A stretch of DNA of 64,000 nt, taken from the NCBI GenBank assembly GCA_045648205.1, contig JAZRNM010000002.1, forward strand, positions 1 to 64,000, read 5' to 3'. Each line of letters opens with the position of its first letter. Position 1 is the first letter of the stretch. The stretch is from SIG440 sp045648205. Its GTDB lineage: Bacteria; Bacillota; Clostridia; Monoglobales; Monoglobaceae. This document shows positions 1 through 8,094 of the stretch, one piece after another. Under the pieces are notes generated by a model, which worked only from the letters and a program-made list of their open reading frames with translations, was not told where the DNA came from and made no database searches. The position numbers and the translations under genes were made by a program.

Positions 1-317
1 CCAAACTGTGCCGCCGCACCAAAAATCATTAGCTTAGGATTTGACAAAAGCGGTCCAAAATCAATCATCGCACCAATTCCTATGAACAAAATAAGTGGAA
101 ACAGTTCATTTGAAATGCCTGCATTAAAAAGCACCTCAAGAGTTTCAACTGCGCCTGACATAGGAAGGTTAACCAAAATCGCACCAAAGCCCATTGGCAA
201 AAGAAGTGTTGGCTCCATATCCTTTTTTATAGCAAGATAGATAAGAATCCCGCCAATAATCCACATTATAACCTGCGGCCATTGGATTTCCAATAAATTT
301 GCATAAATTATCTCCAT
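1..317 (-). CDS. Sodium-pumping decarboxylase beta subunit (OadB/GcdB-like), 5' part only
   Basis: The N-terminal ~105 residues of a membrane protein are present; the rest lies beyond the left edge. The reading begins MEIIYANLLEIQWPQ and continues into long hydrophobic stretches with MGFGAILVNLP and GIGAMIDFGPLLSNP. These are typical of the beta subunit of sodium-translocating carboxylic acid decarboxylases (oxaloacetate, glutaconyl-CoA, methylmalonyl-CoA), which couples biotin-carboxyl decarboxylation to Na+ export. The ATG at 317 follows a GGAGG site with good spacing. The gene comes 31 bases after the ceramidase-like gene on the same strand and is probably cotranscribed with it. The substrate cannot be told without the alpha subunit. 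Confidence 0.85.
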   Translation of the reverse strand, partial: MEIIYANLLEIQWPQVIMWIIGGILIYLAIKKDMEPTLLLPMGFGAILVNLPMSGAVETLEVLFNAGISNELFPLILFIGIGAMIDFGPLLSNPKLMIFGAAAQF

Positions 318-348
318 TTTTTATCCTCCATGTCAGACTAAACTTATA

Positions 349-1713
349 TTATTTTCGCATTTCATCAAGAAGTGCCTTTCCGCCTTCAATAATTGCCTCA
401 GCAACGCCAGACTTGAATGGCGAAGTTTTTGCCTCGTATCCGCCCTCGTCATATGCTGACTTCATGGGGAAATATCCCATTGCACCATTGGTAAGTGAAC
501 AGGGCATAATCATATCCCAGCCTTCTGTGTCTTTGATGCCTACACCAATATCTGTGAAAGCTTCACCGGGTATTCCCACCATTCCCACAGGACCGAGTCT
601 TACGCCTGTTAATCTCACATTGAAGAATTCAGGACCATTTTCCAATCTGCACATACGCAAGGATTCTGCAACAACAGTTGTGAGTTCCATTGCGGTGAAT
701 GGGATTTCATCATCGCGACCTGCTTCATGAAGCTCCTTGTATTTTTTTGCACGAGGTAAATCTTCCTTGTTTGGCATATTTGACGCAACTTTAATGTTTT
801 TTCTCACAATGTCAATGTCGTCAATGTCAACATAATTAACCTTGTCATAGACCTGAAGAACTGTTCCTGCAAGTGCACGACCAACAAAACGCGCCATGCC
901 GGGACTCTTCATTTCATTGTCAAAGCTTATCTCTGTGTCATTCATATCTCCGTCCTTGGGGTGAACATTTGTGCTTCCTACATCACCCTGCGCTCCGCAG
1001 ATAAACATTGACCTTGTGCCATCAAGTGCCTTTTCGAGAGTCTTTCTCATCACACCAGGCCAGTCAGCAGAAATAAGCTCACCATTTACAGTGTCTGCGT
1101 GAACACCATAGTTTACGATTACCATACTTTCTCCGTTCTCCTGGTCAAAACGAACAACATTCACTCTCTGGTCAAGTTCTCCGATTGGATGGTCAATATT
1201 GGGGTCGTCAATTGGCGGACAGGTCATGGTTGTGCCATCTTTCATCTTGTAACGTCTTATGTATGCAACTCTTTCAGGTGCATAACCAACACAGTAACCC
1301 ATTCTTGCAGGCTTCAAATCATCAAGGGCAAGCTTCACCGCGTCAACAATTCTCACCTTCAGAAATTCCGCATATTTCTCTATGGGTTCAGAGGGTGCGT
1401 CGAAAAACTCTTCGTTTGCTTCAATAAGCGCACCTGTGTGGGTGTGTGTTGCTGTAAAAAATATATTCTCTTTTGGAAGACCTGTTGCCTTTTCAATCAT
1501 TTCACAACAAGCGTCCACAAAAGTTTGATAAGGTTCACAAATATCAACACTGATGATAGCCATCTTCTTTTCTTTGCAGGAAAGTGCAATGGCACTCACC
1601 TCAATGTCATCAAGAAAACCCTTTGCATATCTCGGAACATAATATCCCGAAATACCGATACCCAGGGTTGGGTTTGCATTAACCTTTGAAAAACCAGCTT
1701 TTAAACAATTCAT
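349..1713 (-). CDS. Neutral/alkaline ceramidase-like hydrolase
   Basis: A 454-aa protein with no clear signal peptide. The opening (KAGFSKVNANPTLGIGISGY) and the His-rich ATHTHTG at residues 88-94 match the N-terminal domain of the neutral/alkaline non-lysosomal ceramidase family, whose histidines bind zinc. True ceramidases are longer (about 650 aa or more) and have an extra C-terminal domain. This is the short cytoplasmic form common in gut and soil Firmicutes, whose substrate is not established; I infer amide hydrolysis only. The start at 1713 has an AGGAGG site. It follows the NagA-like gene by 19 bases, so two amide-cleaving enzymes share an operon. Confidence 0.75.
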   Translation of the reverse strand: MNCLKAGFSKVNANPTLGIGISGYYVPRYAKGFLDDIEVSAIALSCKEKKMAIISVDICEPYQTFVDACCEMIEKATGLPKENIFFTATHTHTGALIEANEEFFDAPSEPIEKYAEFLKVRIVDAVKLALDDLKPARMGYCVGYAPERVAYIRRYKMKDGTTMTCPPIDDPNIDHPIGELDQRVNVVRFDQENGESMVIVNYGVHADTVNGELISADWPGVMRKTLEKALDGTRSMFICGAQGDVGSTNVHPKDGDMNDTEISFDNEMKSPGMARFVGRALAGTVLQVYDKVNYVDIDDIDIVRKNIKVASNMPNKEDLPRAKKYKELHEAGRDDEIPFTAMELTTVVAESLRMCRLENGPEFFNVRLTGVRLGPVGMVGIPGEAFTDIGVGIKDTEGWDMIMPCSLTNGAMGYFPMKSAYDEGGYEAKTSPFKSGVAEAIIEGGKALLDEMRK

Positions 1714-1732
1714 AATTCTTTCCTCCTATGTT

Positions 1733-2881
1733 TTAGCAGCACACTTCGCCTGCTATAATTACATTTTTAATGTTAAATTTGTCATCAACAAAAATCAAAT
1801 CCGCCTGCTTTCCAACCTCAATTGAACCAATTTCGTCACCCAATCCAATAGCATTTGCAGGATTGGTTGCAGCCATAATGAATGCCTGAGCAATTCCGCA
1901 GTTGGTGTTTGCCATAATATTGCGGCAAGCAACATCCATTGTCAGTTTGCTTCCTCCAAGATCACCATTGTGGTCAAAGTTCAGGTCTTTTATGTGAGCA
2001 AATTTTTCAGGTTTTTCACCATTTTCGTGTGTTCCATCAGTTATCAAAATGACACGTTCAATACTCTTGTTATGAATGAGCAACTGCTGAAGTGCAGGAT
2101 TAACATGAATTCCGCAAGAATCCGAAATCAGTTCGGTGTAAACATTCATATCTCTTAAGCAATACTCATCAGGACCATATCCGCGCGTGCCGCCGGGAAC
2201 AGGAAGGCGCCCCGTTGCGTTCATTGAATGTGTCTGAATTGTTGGCTTATATTTTCCCAATGCACGAATCTGATTTGGTGTTGCTTCACTGTGACCTACT
2301 GCAAAAACAACATCGGGGTTAACCTTTCTTGCATATTCCAAAAACGGCACAATGTCCGTCCTCTCCGGTGCAATTGTCCAGACTTTTGCCAAAAGCCCCG
2401 CTTCATCAACAAGCACCTTGAACAGTTCTGGTTCAATTGAACTTCCCCATGGATACAAATCGGCATTTGCTCCGTATTGTGGGTTTGTGAAAGGGCCTTC
2501 AAAATAAATTCCCTTAACGGTCTTTGTCGAATTTATATCACGTTTAATTGCAGCAATTGATTCCATATGAGATTTAAAATCCATCGTGTAATATGGAGTT
2601 GCAAGCATACTTGTTGTGCCATGACTCAAAAAGAATTCTGAAGCACCAATCACATCCATAAATGTCGGCCATTCTCCGCCACCATGAACATGAATATCCA
2701 CAAGCCCCGGTCCCACATATTCACCCTTTGCATCAATAACTTCTGCACCAATGGGAATTTCAACCTCACGTTCGTTTCCGAATTGTACTATTTTTCCGTT
2801 TTCAATAACAATTATACCATCCCAGATAATACCGTTTTCAGTTACAACCTGGGCATTTTTAATTACTTTTATTGAAGTCAT
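1733..2881 (-). CDS. nagA: N-acetylglucosamine-6-phosphate deacetylase
   Basis: A 382-aa amidohydrolase-superfamily enzyme that removes acetate from GlcNAc-6-P to give GlcN-6-P in the cytoplasm. Visible motifs are the metal-site DIHVHGGG at about residues 62-69, the AVGHSEA histidine segment and ITDGTHE, which carries the catalytic Asp of the family. A GTG start at 2890 is also open, but the ATG at 2881 is spaced correctly from an AAGGGTG ribosome site, so I prefer it. It heads the leftmost operon behind a good SigA-like promoter. Its product GlcN-6-P is the ligand of the glmS-class ribozyme found elsewhere in this window. A related amidohydrolase specificity cannot be excluded. Confidence 0.85.
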   Translation of the reverse strand: MTSIKVIKNAQVVTENGIIWDGIIVIENGKIVQFGNEREVEIPIGAEVIDAKGEYVGPGLVDIHVHGGGEWPTFMDVIGASEFFLSHGTTSMLATPYYTMDFKSHMESIAAIKRDINSTKTVKGIYFEGPFTNPQYGANADLYPWGSSIEPELFKVLVDEAGLLAKVWTIAPERTDIVPFLEYARKVNPDVVFAVGHSEATPNQIRALGKYKPTIQTHSMNATGRLPVPGGTRGYGPDEYCLRDMNVYTELISDSCGIHVNPALQQLLIHNKSIERVILITDGTHENGEKPEKFAHIKDLNFDHNGDLGGSKLTMDVACRNIMANTNCGIAQAFIMAATNPANAIGLGDEIGSIEVGKQADLIFVDDKFNIKNVIIAGEVCC

Positions 2882-2916
2882 TTTTATCACCCTTAATGTT
2901 GATTTTATTCTAAAAC

Positions 2917-2945
2917 ATTATACTATAACTTTGTCTTTTTTGCAA
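2917..2945 (-). promoter_or_regulatory. SigA-like promoter of the nagA operon
   Basis: On the minus strand, TTGCAA (2945-2940), a 17-base spacer and a perfect TATAAT (2922-2917), about 36 bases before the nagA start codon. Spacing and -10 are ideal; the -35 matches four of six. Confidence 0.7.
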
Positions 2946-2983
2946 TACAAATTATCACAATTATTACATTTTTTATTTAAATA

Positions 2984-3024
2984 AAAACAAAGTATGACCA
3001 CCTTTAATCCAAGGCAGCCATACT
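2984..3024 (-). terminator. Rho-independent terminator of the spoIIIA operon
   Basis: Minus-strand RNA forms a ~14-bp stem between 3024-3011 and 2991-3004, with a loop of about six bases and several G-U pairs that exist only in this orientation. A T-rich tail (TTTGTTTTTATT) follows. It lies 16 bases after the spoIIIAH stop codon. Confidence 0.75.
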
Positions 3025-3040
3025 GATTTTCGTTTTAATT

Positions 3041-3547
3041 TCAGTTCTTATTTGATATCTTTATTTTAGTTGGTTTTTCTCCCGTTTGTTCAACTATTAT
3101 ATTTTTTATTTCTGACACCTTTTCCGCATCCAGTTTTTCAGCCTTCACAATCACCTTGACACCTTCATCGTCAACAAAAGCAACACAGTCGCTGTAACCT
3201 TCTGCCATCACCATAGTTTCAATAATCGCTTCGTTTTCTGCATCTTTTATTTGCAATACTATCTTTTCATCAAGTGCAGTTTTTTCGTCAACATCGGATG
3301 TGGAAACCGAAAGTAGTTCTATGCTTTCCGACCTTGCACAATCTCTTTCATATCGCGCCCTTGCAAAATAATCATTATCTTCGGTGGTAGCAGTCTGTTC
3401 AACATCAATGGGCAGAACCTCGTTCGTCACCATTGTGCTTTTCTCACGTTCACTTGCCCATCGATAATAACCTGCGGCAATAACCATAATTGCCAGAACC
3501 GACACCAGCACTTGTTTTCCCCTTACACCTTTCAAAAACTTTTTCAT
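3041..3547 (-). CDS. spoIIIAH: Stage III sporulation protein AH
   Basis: A 168-aa membrane protein (N-terminal segment GKQVLVSVLAIMVIAAGYYR, then a soluble domain). SpoIIIAH is the mother-cell partner of forespore SpoIIQ in the channel linking the two cells during engulfment. The C-terminal domain has the EccC/YscJ-like ring-forming pattern (IETMVMAEGYSDCVAFVDD). Position as last gene of the AA-AH set supports the call. The frame is open upstream to 3628, but the ATG at 3547 gives the normal MKKFLKGVRGKQ start; the ATG at 3559 abuts its AAAGG site and is less likely. Confidence 0.93.
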   Translation of the reverse strand: MKKFLKGVRGKQVLVSVLAIMVIAAGYYRWASEREKSTMVTNEVLPIDVEQTATTEDNDYFARARYERDCARSESIELLSVSTSDVDEKTALDEKIVLQIKDAENEAIIETMVMAEGYSDCVAFVDDEGVKVIVKAEKLDAEKVSEIKNIIVEQTGEKPTKIKISNKN

Positions 3548-3629
3548 ATTACCAAGCATCCTTTCTGCCGCATTGAAATGATTGATATAACACCTGTCTG
3601 CGACAGAACAGATGTCAATAATTTTCATA

Positions 3630-4211
3630 TTATTTTTTCATTGCAGACACCTTTATCCGATGTCCCGATATGCCAAAAAGAGCCCTGACCGCCTCATAAA
3701 TTTCAAGTCTTACCGTCTCATTCTCCGCGCCCGTCGCTGTAACAAAAACGCCTGCCGGCACCGGCACCTTTTCTTTCAGAACAAAAGGTTTTCCTTCCGC
3801 CCCTGAGCCAATCACCAAAACTTTTTCCTCATCTGTTGATTGATTTGTGCTTCCATCCTCTGTCTTTTCAGATTCAAGCTGGTTTTTTTTGTCTTTAGCC
3901 AGAACCTTCTCCTCACCCGATTCAAACACGATCATTGTCTCAACATTGCCTGCCCCTTTAATGGTTGACAGCATTTTGCCAAGCCTTTGCTCAATCTCAG
4001 CTCTGTATTTGCCAACATTTTCGCAAGGCTCCATTTCTGTGGTCTTTTTCTGTGTTTCAGTCACATCTTGGCAACTGCCAAAAGTCAGTATGCATATTGC
4101 TCCAATTATAACAAAAATCAGTAACTTTTTCTTTTTATCGGGCATCATTTCACTGCCATCGGAGTTCATCTTCACTACCTTTGCTTTTTTTCTGAAAAAA
4201 TCAAAAAACAT
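3630..4211 (-). CDS. spoIIIAG: Stage III sporulation protein AG
   Basis: A 193-aa protein with a charged N-terminus, one membrane segment at about residues 29-46 (LLIFVIIGAICILTFGSC) and a soluble domain. SpoIIIAG forms a large ring in the mother-cell/forespore channel. The C-terminal stretch (VLVIGSGAEGKPFVLKEKVP, then VTATGAENETVRLEIYEAV) is the conserved family segment. The acidic, low-complexity middle (residues ~95-125) is typical. The start is preceded by AAAGGAG. It sits between spoIIIAF and spoIIIAH as in other spore formers. Confidence 0.93.
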   Translation of the reverse strand: MFFDFFRKKAKVVKMNSDGSEMMPDKKKKLLIFVIIGAICILTFGSCQDVTETQKKTTEMEPCENVGKYRAEIEQRLGKMLSTIKGAGNVETMIVFESGEEKVLAKDKKNQLESEKTEDGSTNQSTDEEKVLVIGSGAEGKPFVLKEKVPVPAGVFVTATGAENETVRLEIYEAVRALFGISGHRIKVSAMKK

Positions 4212-4228
4212 TTTTTTGCTCCTTTGAA

Positions 4229-4723
4229 CTATTTTCTTTCAATATCAATATCCTGCTCTTTTATTTCAAACTTTTCCATCAAAATTTTATTTAATTTTTC
4301 TGCTGATATCTGTGTCTCTTTGTCTATCCTAAGATTTAATTGCGTAATATTCCCGAAAGTCATTTCGTCCACTTCTTCCACTTCGATTTTAGCGGTAGCT
4401 TTAAGACCGAATTCAGAATAGACTTCATTTTCGATAGACTCTTCAAGCTTATCCCTATAAATTCTGAAAATTGTCTCTTGCTGTTTCCCATCAAAATTGT
4501 TTTTGAGTTCCACTGCTTGTGCGCGGGTCTCCTGAGGAATTGCAACAGCAAACACCTCAGGAACTATATTTACCGCCGGTTTTACAACTGTGAAAACCAG
4601 CACAAATCCAACCACCATTTTCACATATTTCTTTATTTCTCCCTCCGGCATAATCATATCGCAAGCCACACCAAGAACAATAATTCCCGACACCTGCATG
4701 ATCCAAGTTCTAATCAATTCCAT
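4229..4723 (-). CDS. spoIIIAF: Stage III sporulation protein AF
   Basis: A 164-aa protein with two N-terminal membrane helices (VSGIIVLGVACDMIMPEG and VKMVVGFVLVFTVVKPAV) and a soluble ring-forming-like C-terminal domain. SpoIIIAF belongs to the feeding-tube/channel complex. A GTG start at 4738 overlapping the spoIIIAE stop is also possible (adds MTVVY). I chose the ATG at 4723 because MELIRTW is the usual family start and a GGTGGTG lies just upstream. Confidence 0.9.
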   Translation of the reverse strand: MELIRTWIMQVSGIIVLGVACDMIMPEGEIKKYVKMVVGFVLVFTVVKPAVNIVPEVFAVAIPQETRAQAVELKNNFDGKQQETIFRIYRDKLEESIENEVYSEFGLKATAKIEVEEVDEMTFGNITQLNLRIDKETQISAEKLNKILMEKFEIKEQDIDIERK

Positions 4724-4734
4724 ATACACCACCG

Positions 4735-5901
4735 TCACTTTCCCAGCATTGCCGCAGAATTTCCCACATTGATAATAATTGTCAGCATTATAATAAACAT
4801 AACAGCAAAGACAATCATCATTCCAAAAATTCCTGATATAGAATCAGCAAGCTCCGATACGCATTTAACTATTCTCTTATCACTTATCGGCTGAAGAACT
4901 GCAGCACACAGTCTGAACATCATAAGGCACGTTGCAACCTTCACAACAGGCACTGCCACTATGAGAATTACCACAATTATTCCTGCAACACCCACAGAAT
5001 TCTTTATTATCACACCGCAATTCATCACTGTTTCCACTGTTTCAGAAAGAGCTCCACCAACAAGCGGAATCAGGTTTGTGGTTGCAAATTTTGTGACCTT
5101 CACCGTAAGGCCGTCAGCACTTCCCGAAACCAGCCCCTGAAGGCCCATAACACCCACAAAAAGTGTCATTACTATTCCTATCCCCCATTTTGAAGCTTTG
5201 TTGAGAAACTGAACCAACTTTTCGGCATTCAGTTTTTCGGTCATATTATTCACGAGGCTCAAAGCCGCCGACATAACGATTATCGGAACAAACAGGTTCT
5301 CAAGCAGCCACTGGGAAAGCTCTATCACACCCATGACAATAATCTCAAAAGTGGTTGCAGAAGCAATAGCTCCGCTTGATGCAAGAGTTACAAGAGCAAC
5401 GGGTGCCATTGTCCTCATAAAAATCGATAAATTTGATATGACCGTCTTTCCGCAATCTACAACGTCAATAAATGTTGCAGCAGCCATTCCAGTTATAACC
5501 AAATAACAAACAAAAAATGCCGCATTTGAGGAACCCTGACCTTTGAGGTTGTTTTGCATACTGGTTATGTAAGTACAAAGAATTCCTATGGCAAAAATAA
5601 ATGTCAGAATTTTCAAGGTTGCTTTTATTTCCCCTGCAAAAAGCTCAATGCCTTTGTTCATAATCCTTTGGATTGAGAAAACATTTTCACCTTTTGCTAT
5701 TCCCGAAAGCAGTTCCTGCACATTGAACCCGGGTATCAATCTTTCAAAGTCTGTATCCTCAAGACTTTTTGTTCCTTCCTCTATTTCATCACCAAACATT
5801 TGTGCATAATCATCTATTATTTCCATGTTGTCACTTGCAAATATCGTAATCGACTCTGTCAAAATTATTAAGAAAAAAAATATTACAAATAATTTTTTCA
5901 T
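4735..5901 (-). CDS. spoIIIAE: Stage III sporulation protein AE
   Basis: A 388-aa multi-span membrane protein with an N-terminal signal-like segment (KLFVIFFFLIILTESITIFA) followed by an exported acidic region and about six to seven helices. SpoIIIAE is the large polytopic subunit of the A-Q channel needed for late forespore SigG activity. Motifs such as GVMGLQGLVSGSADGLTVK and NLIPLVGGALSETVETV match the family. Its stop overlaps the alternative GTG start of spoIIIAF, implying translational coupling. Confidence 0.95.
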   Translation of the reverse strand: MKKLFVIFFFLIILTESITIFASDNMEIIDDYAQMFGDEIEEGTKSLEDTDFERLIPGFNVQELLSGIAKGENVFSIQRIMNKGIELFAGEIKATLKILTFIFAIGILCTYITSMQNNLKGQGSSNAAFFVCYLVITGMAAATFIDVVDCGKTVISNLSIFMRTMAPVALVTLASSGAIASATTFEIIVMGVIELSQWLLENLFVPIIVMSAALSLVNNMTEKLNAEKLVQFLNKASKWGIGIVMTLFVGVMGLQGLVSGSADGLTVKVTKFATTNLIPLVGGALSETVETVMNCGVIIKNSVGVAGIIVVILIVAVPVVKVATCLMMFRLCAAVLQPISDKRIVKCVSELADSISGIFGMMIVFAVMFIIMLTIIINVGNSAAMLGK

Positions 5902-5916
5902 AGGTATATCCTCTTT

Positions 5917-6309
5917 TTATCCCAATCTGATAATTGAATTCACCACATCAAGAAAACTGTATAAAATCGGCATTGAAAGTGTCACAATCATGACCTTCCC
6001 GCCAAATTCAATTTTTGAAGCTATTGCATTTTCCCCTGCATCACGGCAAAGCTCCGCACCAAACTGAGTTATATATGCAATGCCTATCACCTTGAGAACA
6101 ATAGTTATGTATTTGATTTCAAGGCCTATCTGCTTTGAAATATTTTGAAACATTTCAAAAACTGCCCTCAGATATGGCAATGCCATAAAAAAAATAACAA
6201 CCGATGCAACCAAAGAAATTTGAATTGCAATTTCCGCTCTCCAGTTTTTCAAGAACACAGCCAGCACCATAGCAGCAATTCCCAATCCAACAATTTTGAA
6301 GATATCCAT
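5917..6309 (-). CDS. spoIIIAD: Stage III sporulation protein AD
   Basis: A 130-aa hydrophobic protein, close to the usual family length (about 130), starting MDIFKIVGLGIAAMVLAVFLK with three to four predicted helices. It is a small membrane subunit of the SpoIIIA channel apparatus, homologous to SpoIIIAC. The segment YITQFGAELCRDAGENAIASKIE is a family signature. It starts nine bases after the spoIIIAC gene. Confidence 0.94.
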   Translation of the reverse strand: MDIFKIVGLGIAAMVLAVFLKNWRAEIAIQISLVASVVIFFMALPYLRAVFEMFQNISKQIGLEIKYITIVLKVIGIAYITQFGAELCRDAGENAIASKIEFGGKVMIVTLSMPILYSFLDVVNSIIRLG

Positions 6310-6317
6310 TTTGTCAC

Positions 6318-6515
6318 CTACAAATCAAAAACCGTCTTAATGGTTTCAAACAGCTGACTTATCTGATCAATAACCATAAACAAGACCACAACCAGTCCGG
6401 CAAGAGTAGTCATCATAGCCTGGTCCTCCCTGCCACTTCTCACAAGAAGTTGATTCAGCACCGCAACAAGAATACCTATTGCTGCAACTTTGAATATCAA
6501 ATCAACACCGTCCAC
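6318..6515 (-). CDS. spoIIIAC: Stage III sporulation protein AC
   Basis: A 65-aa two-helix membrane protein (FKVAAIGILVAVLNQLLVRS, then LAGLVVVLFMVIDQISQLFE), exactly the size expected for SpoIIIAC. It shares the C-terminal half pattern of SpoIIIAD and belongs to the same channel complex. The start is preceded by GAGGTA at normal spacing. Short but unmistakable from sequence and position. Confidence 0.94.
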   Translation of the reverse strand: MDGVDLIFKVAAIGILVAVLNQLLVRSGREDQAMMTTLAGLVVVLFMVIDQISQLFETIKTVFDL

Positions 6516-6537
6516 AAAAATACCTCCTCATTTGTAA

Positions 6538-7059
6538 TCAAATCAAAACTATTACAATGAATATTCCCGCCAAAAGCCCCAATCCTCTGCACATCTTAGA
6601 GTTTCTTTTGGCAACCTCACGGGCTTCTTCACCTGCAACGCCTAGCCTTGCCAGGGTTAACTTTATGTTGTTTTTTTCATTGACTCTGTCCCCCGAACCC
6701 AGGTTTTTCGAAAACTCTATAAGAATTCTTTTGTCATCCTCACTCAAAAACAATTCTTCTTTGAACCTGCTGAAAGCCCTTTCCCAAAGCTTTCGCATAT
6801 TGATGCATCTGTCTAATTCAATACTCTCCCTGACATATGAAAAAACATCTTTTACCCCTTTTTCGCAGTTTTTTTCAATTTTTTTAAGGGATTCAGCCAA
6901 AGGTATATTTAAAAAATCTATATCAAATTCAAGCTGAACCAGTGCATTCTCAAACTCTGCAAGCTGCATTACCCTTTTTTTATATGATGCAGCAAACAAA
7001 AGTCCAAGATAAGCACAGCCCAGCAAAACAGCCCCACTTGCAGAAATACGGAGTATCAC
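6538..7059 (-). CDS. spoIIIAB: Stage III sporulation protein AB
   Basis: A 173-aa protein with membrane segments at both ends (ASGAVLLGCAYLGLLFAASY; LGLLAGIFIVIVLI) and a helical cytoplasmic middle. SpoIIIAB resembles type II secretion GspF-like platform proteins and is proposed to work with the SpoIIIAA ATPase. The segment LGSGDRVNEKNNIKLTL is the usual late motif. Its start overlaps the end of spoIIIAA by four bases. Confidence 0.93.
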   Translation of the reverse strand: MILRISASGAVLLGCAYLGLLFAASYKKRVMQLAEFENALVQLEFDIDFLNIPLAESLKKIEKNCEKGVKDVFSYVRESIELDRCINMRKLWERAFSRFKEELFLSEDDKRILIEFSKNLGSGDRVNEKNNIKLTLARLGVAGEEAREVAKRNSKMCRGLGLLAGIFIVIVLI

Positions 7060-7988
7060 TTTCCTGTCCTCACAACCTGCCCGAGAACTCTGGTGTTCAT
7101 CCCTGAGCCTTCCTTTTGCAGTACAATTATCTGTTCAAAACCTATCCTTTCAAAAAGCATTGAAAGATTTTCTCTTTGCATAACCTCCTCAGCTGAGTTT
7201 CCGTGAGTGCTCGCAATCACCGAAACACCCGTTCCAAATGCTTTGATTATTGCTTCTGCATCAGCTTTTGTCGCAATCTCATCCGTCACAATAATCTGCG
7301 GTGACATTGTCCTGAGCATCATTGTAATTGCCTCACCCTTTGGTGCATTTTCAATCACATCGGTCTGAAACCCCACATCGTTTTGAGGAACACCCTTGAA
7401 AAGTGCCGCAAGCTCACCCCGGTCATCCACAAGTGAAACCTTTAAACCCCTGTTTGAAAGTTGTCTTGCAATATCCCTGAGAACCGTTGTCTTTCCACCC
7501 ATAGGCGGTGAAACTATGAGCGTGTTCAGCACTCTGTCCTCTTTTGCAATATGGTCAATTATGTAATTTCCCGCCCCGACAACTTCTCTTGCAATGCGTA
7601 TGTTGATGGAGCTTATTTCGCGAAAGTTTTCAATTTTTTTGCCATCAGTTACAGCTCTTCCCGAAAACCCTACACGGTGTCCGCCTTTTATTGTGATAAA
7701 GCCCTGCCTTATGTCCTCCATAAATGCATAAACCGAATTTTCACAGATAGCCTGAAAGACTAGTTTGAGGTCTGTTTCGCTGACAATATAGGCACCTCCA
7801 AGTGCAGGTGAAATGCTTCCGTCACGACCTACTGCAAAATTTCCATTTGACGTGCCTATGATAAGTGGCATATTGCATCTGATACGAATTTCCAGCAAAT
7901 TATCGCCTATGAAATCCAGGGCATTCTCAAGCGTTGTCTTAAGTTGAGTCGGCAAGTAATTCAAAACCTCATTATATCTGGTGTTCAT
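7056..7988 (-). CDS. spoIIIAA: Stage III sporulation protein AA, secretion-type ATPase
   Basis: A 310-aa cytoplasmic ATPase related to type II/IV secretion motors. Walker A is PPMGGKTT at residues 161-168 and Walker B is IIVTDE at about 232-237, both intact. The HRVGFSGRAV segment just after residue 103 is a SpoIIIAA family mark. It is first in the operon, with an AAGGAG site. It probably energises assembly of, or transport through, the SpoIIIA-SpoIIQ channel in the mother cell. Confidence 0.95.
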   Translation of the reverse strand: MNTRYNEVLNYLPTQLKTTLENALDFIGDNLLEIRIRCNMPLIIGTSNGNFAVGRDGSISPALGGAYIVSETDLKLVFQAICENSVYAFMEDIRQGFITIKGGHRVGFSGRAVTDGKKIENFREISSINIRIAREVVGAGNYIIDHIAKEDRVLNTLIVSPPMGGKTTVLRDIARQLSNRGLKVSLVDDRGELAALFKGVPQNDVGFQTDVIENAPKGEAITMMLRTMSPQIIVTDEIATKADAEAIIKAFGTGVSVIASTHGNSAEEVMQRENLSMLFERIGFEQIIVLQKEGSGMNTRVLGQVVRTGK

Positions 7989-8021
7989 CCTTTTTTCTCC
8001 TTATTAAAAAGATTTACTTTA

Positions 8022-8049
8022 TCTATATGAGGTGTTGTCCAGTTATAGA
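8022..8049 (-). promoter_or_regulatory. Possible SigE-type promoter of spoIIIA
   Basis: Between the rhamnosidase terminator and spoIIIAA, the minus strand reads TCTATAA (8049-8043), then 13 bases, then CATATAGA (8029-8022). It resembles the mother-cell SigE consensus (ATA-type -35, CATAnnnT -10) but only partly. SigE control is established for spoIIIA in other spore formers; the site itself is my inference. Confidence 0.35.
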
Positions 8050-8053
8050 ACAC

Positions 8054-8087
8054 AAAAAAAGAACGATTCCTCAGAATCGTTCTTTTT
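8054..8087 (-). terminator. Terminator after the rhamnosidase gene
   Basis: A 14-bp perfect stem (8056-8069 with 8074-8087) around a four-base loop, A-rich on one side and T-rich on the other. It ends the glycan-utilisation operon on the minus strand, seven bases after its last stop codon, and insulates spoIIIA. Confidence 0.85.
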
Positions 8088-8094
8088 GCTTGTT

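Noticed and set aside
1099..1689. Long open frame on the plus strand opposite the ceramidase-like gene
   Set aside because: No ribosome site, no recognisable domains, and fully antisense to a well-supported gene; a shadow frame. The same applies to 11042-11776, 12617-12976 and 54227-54898.
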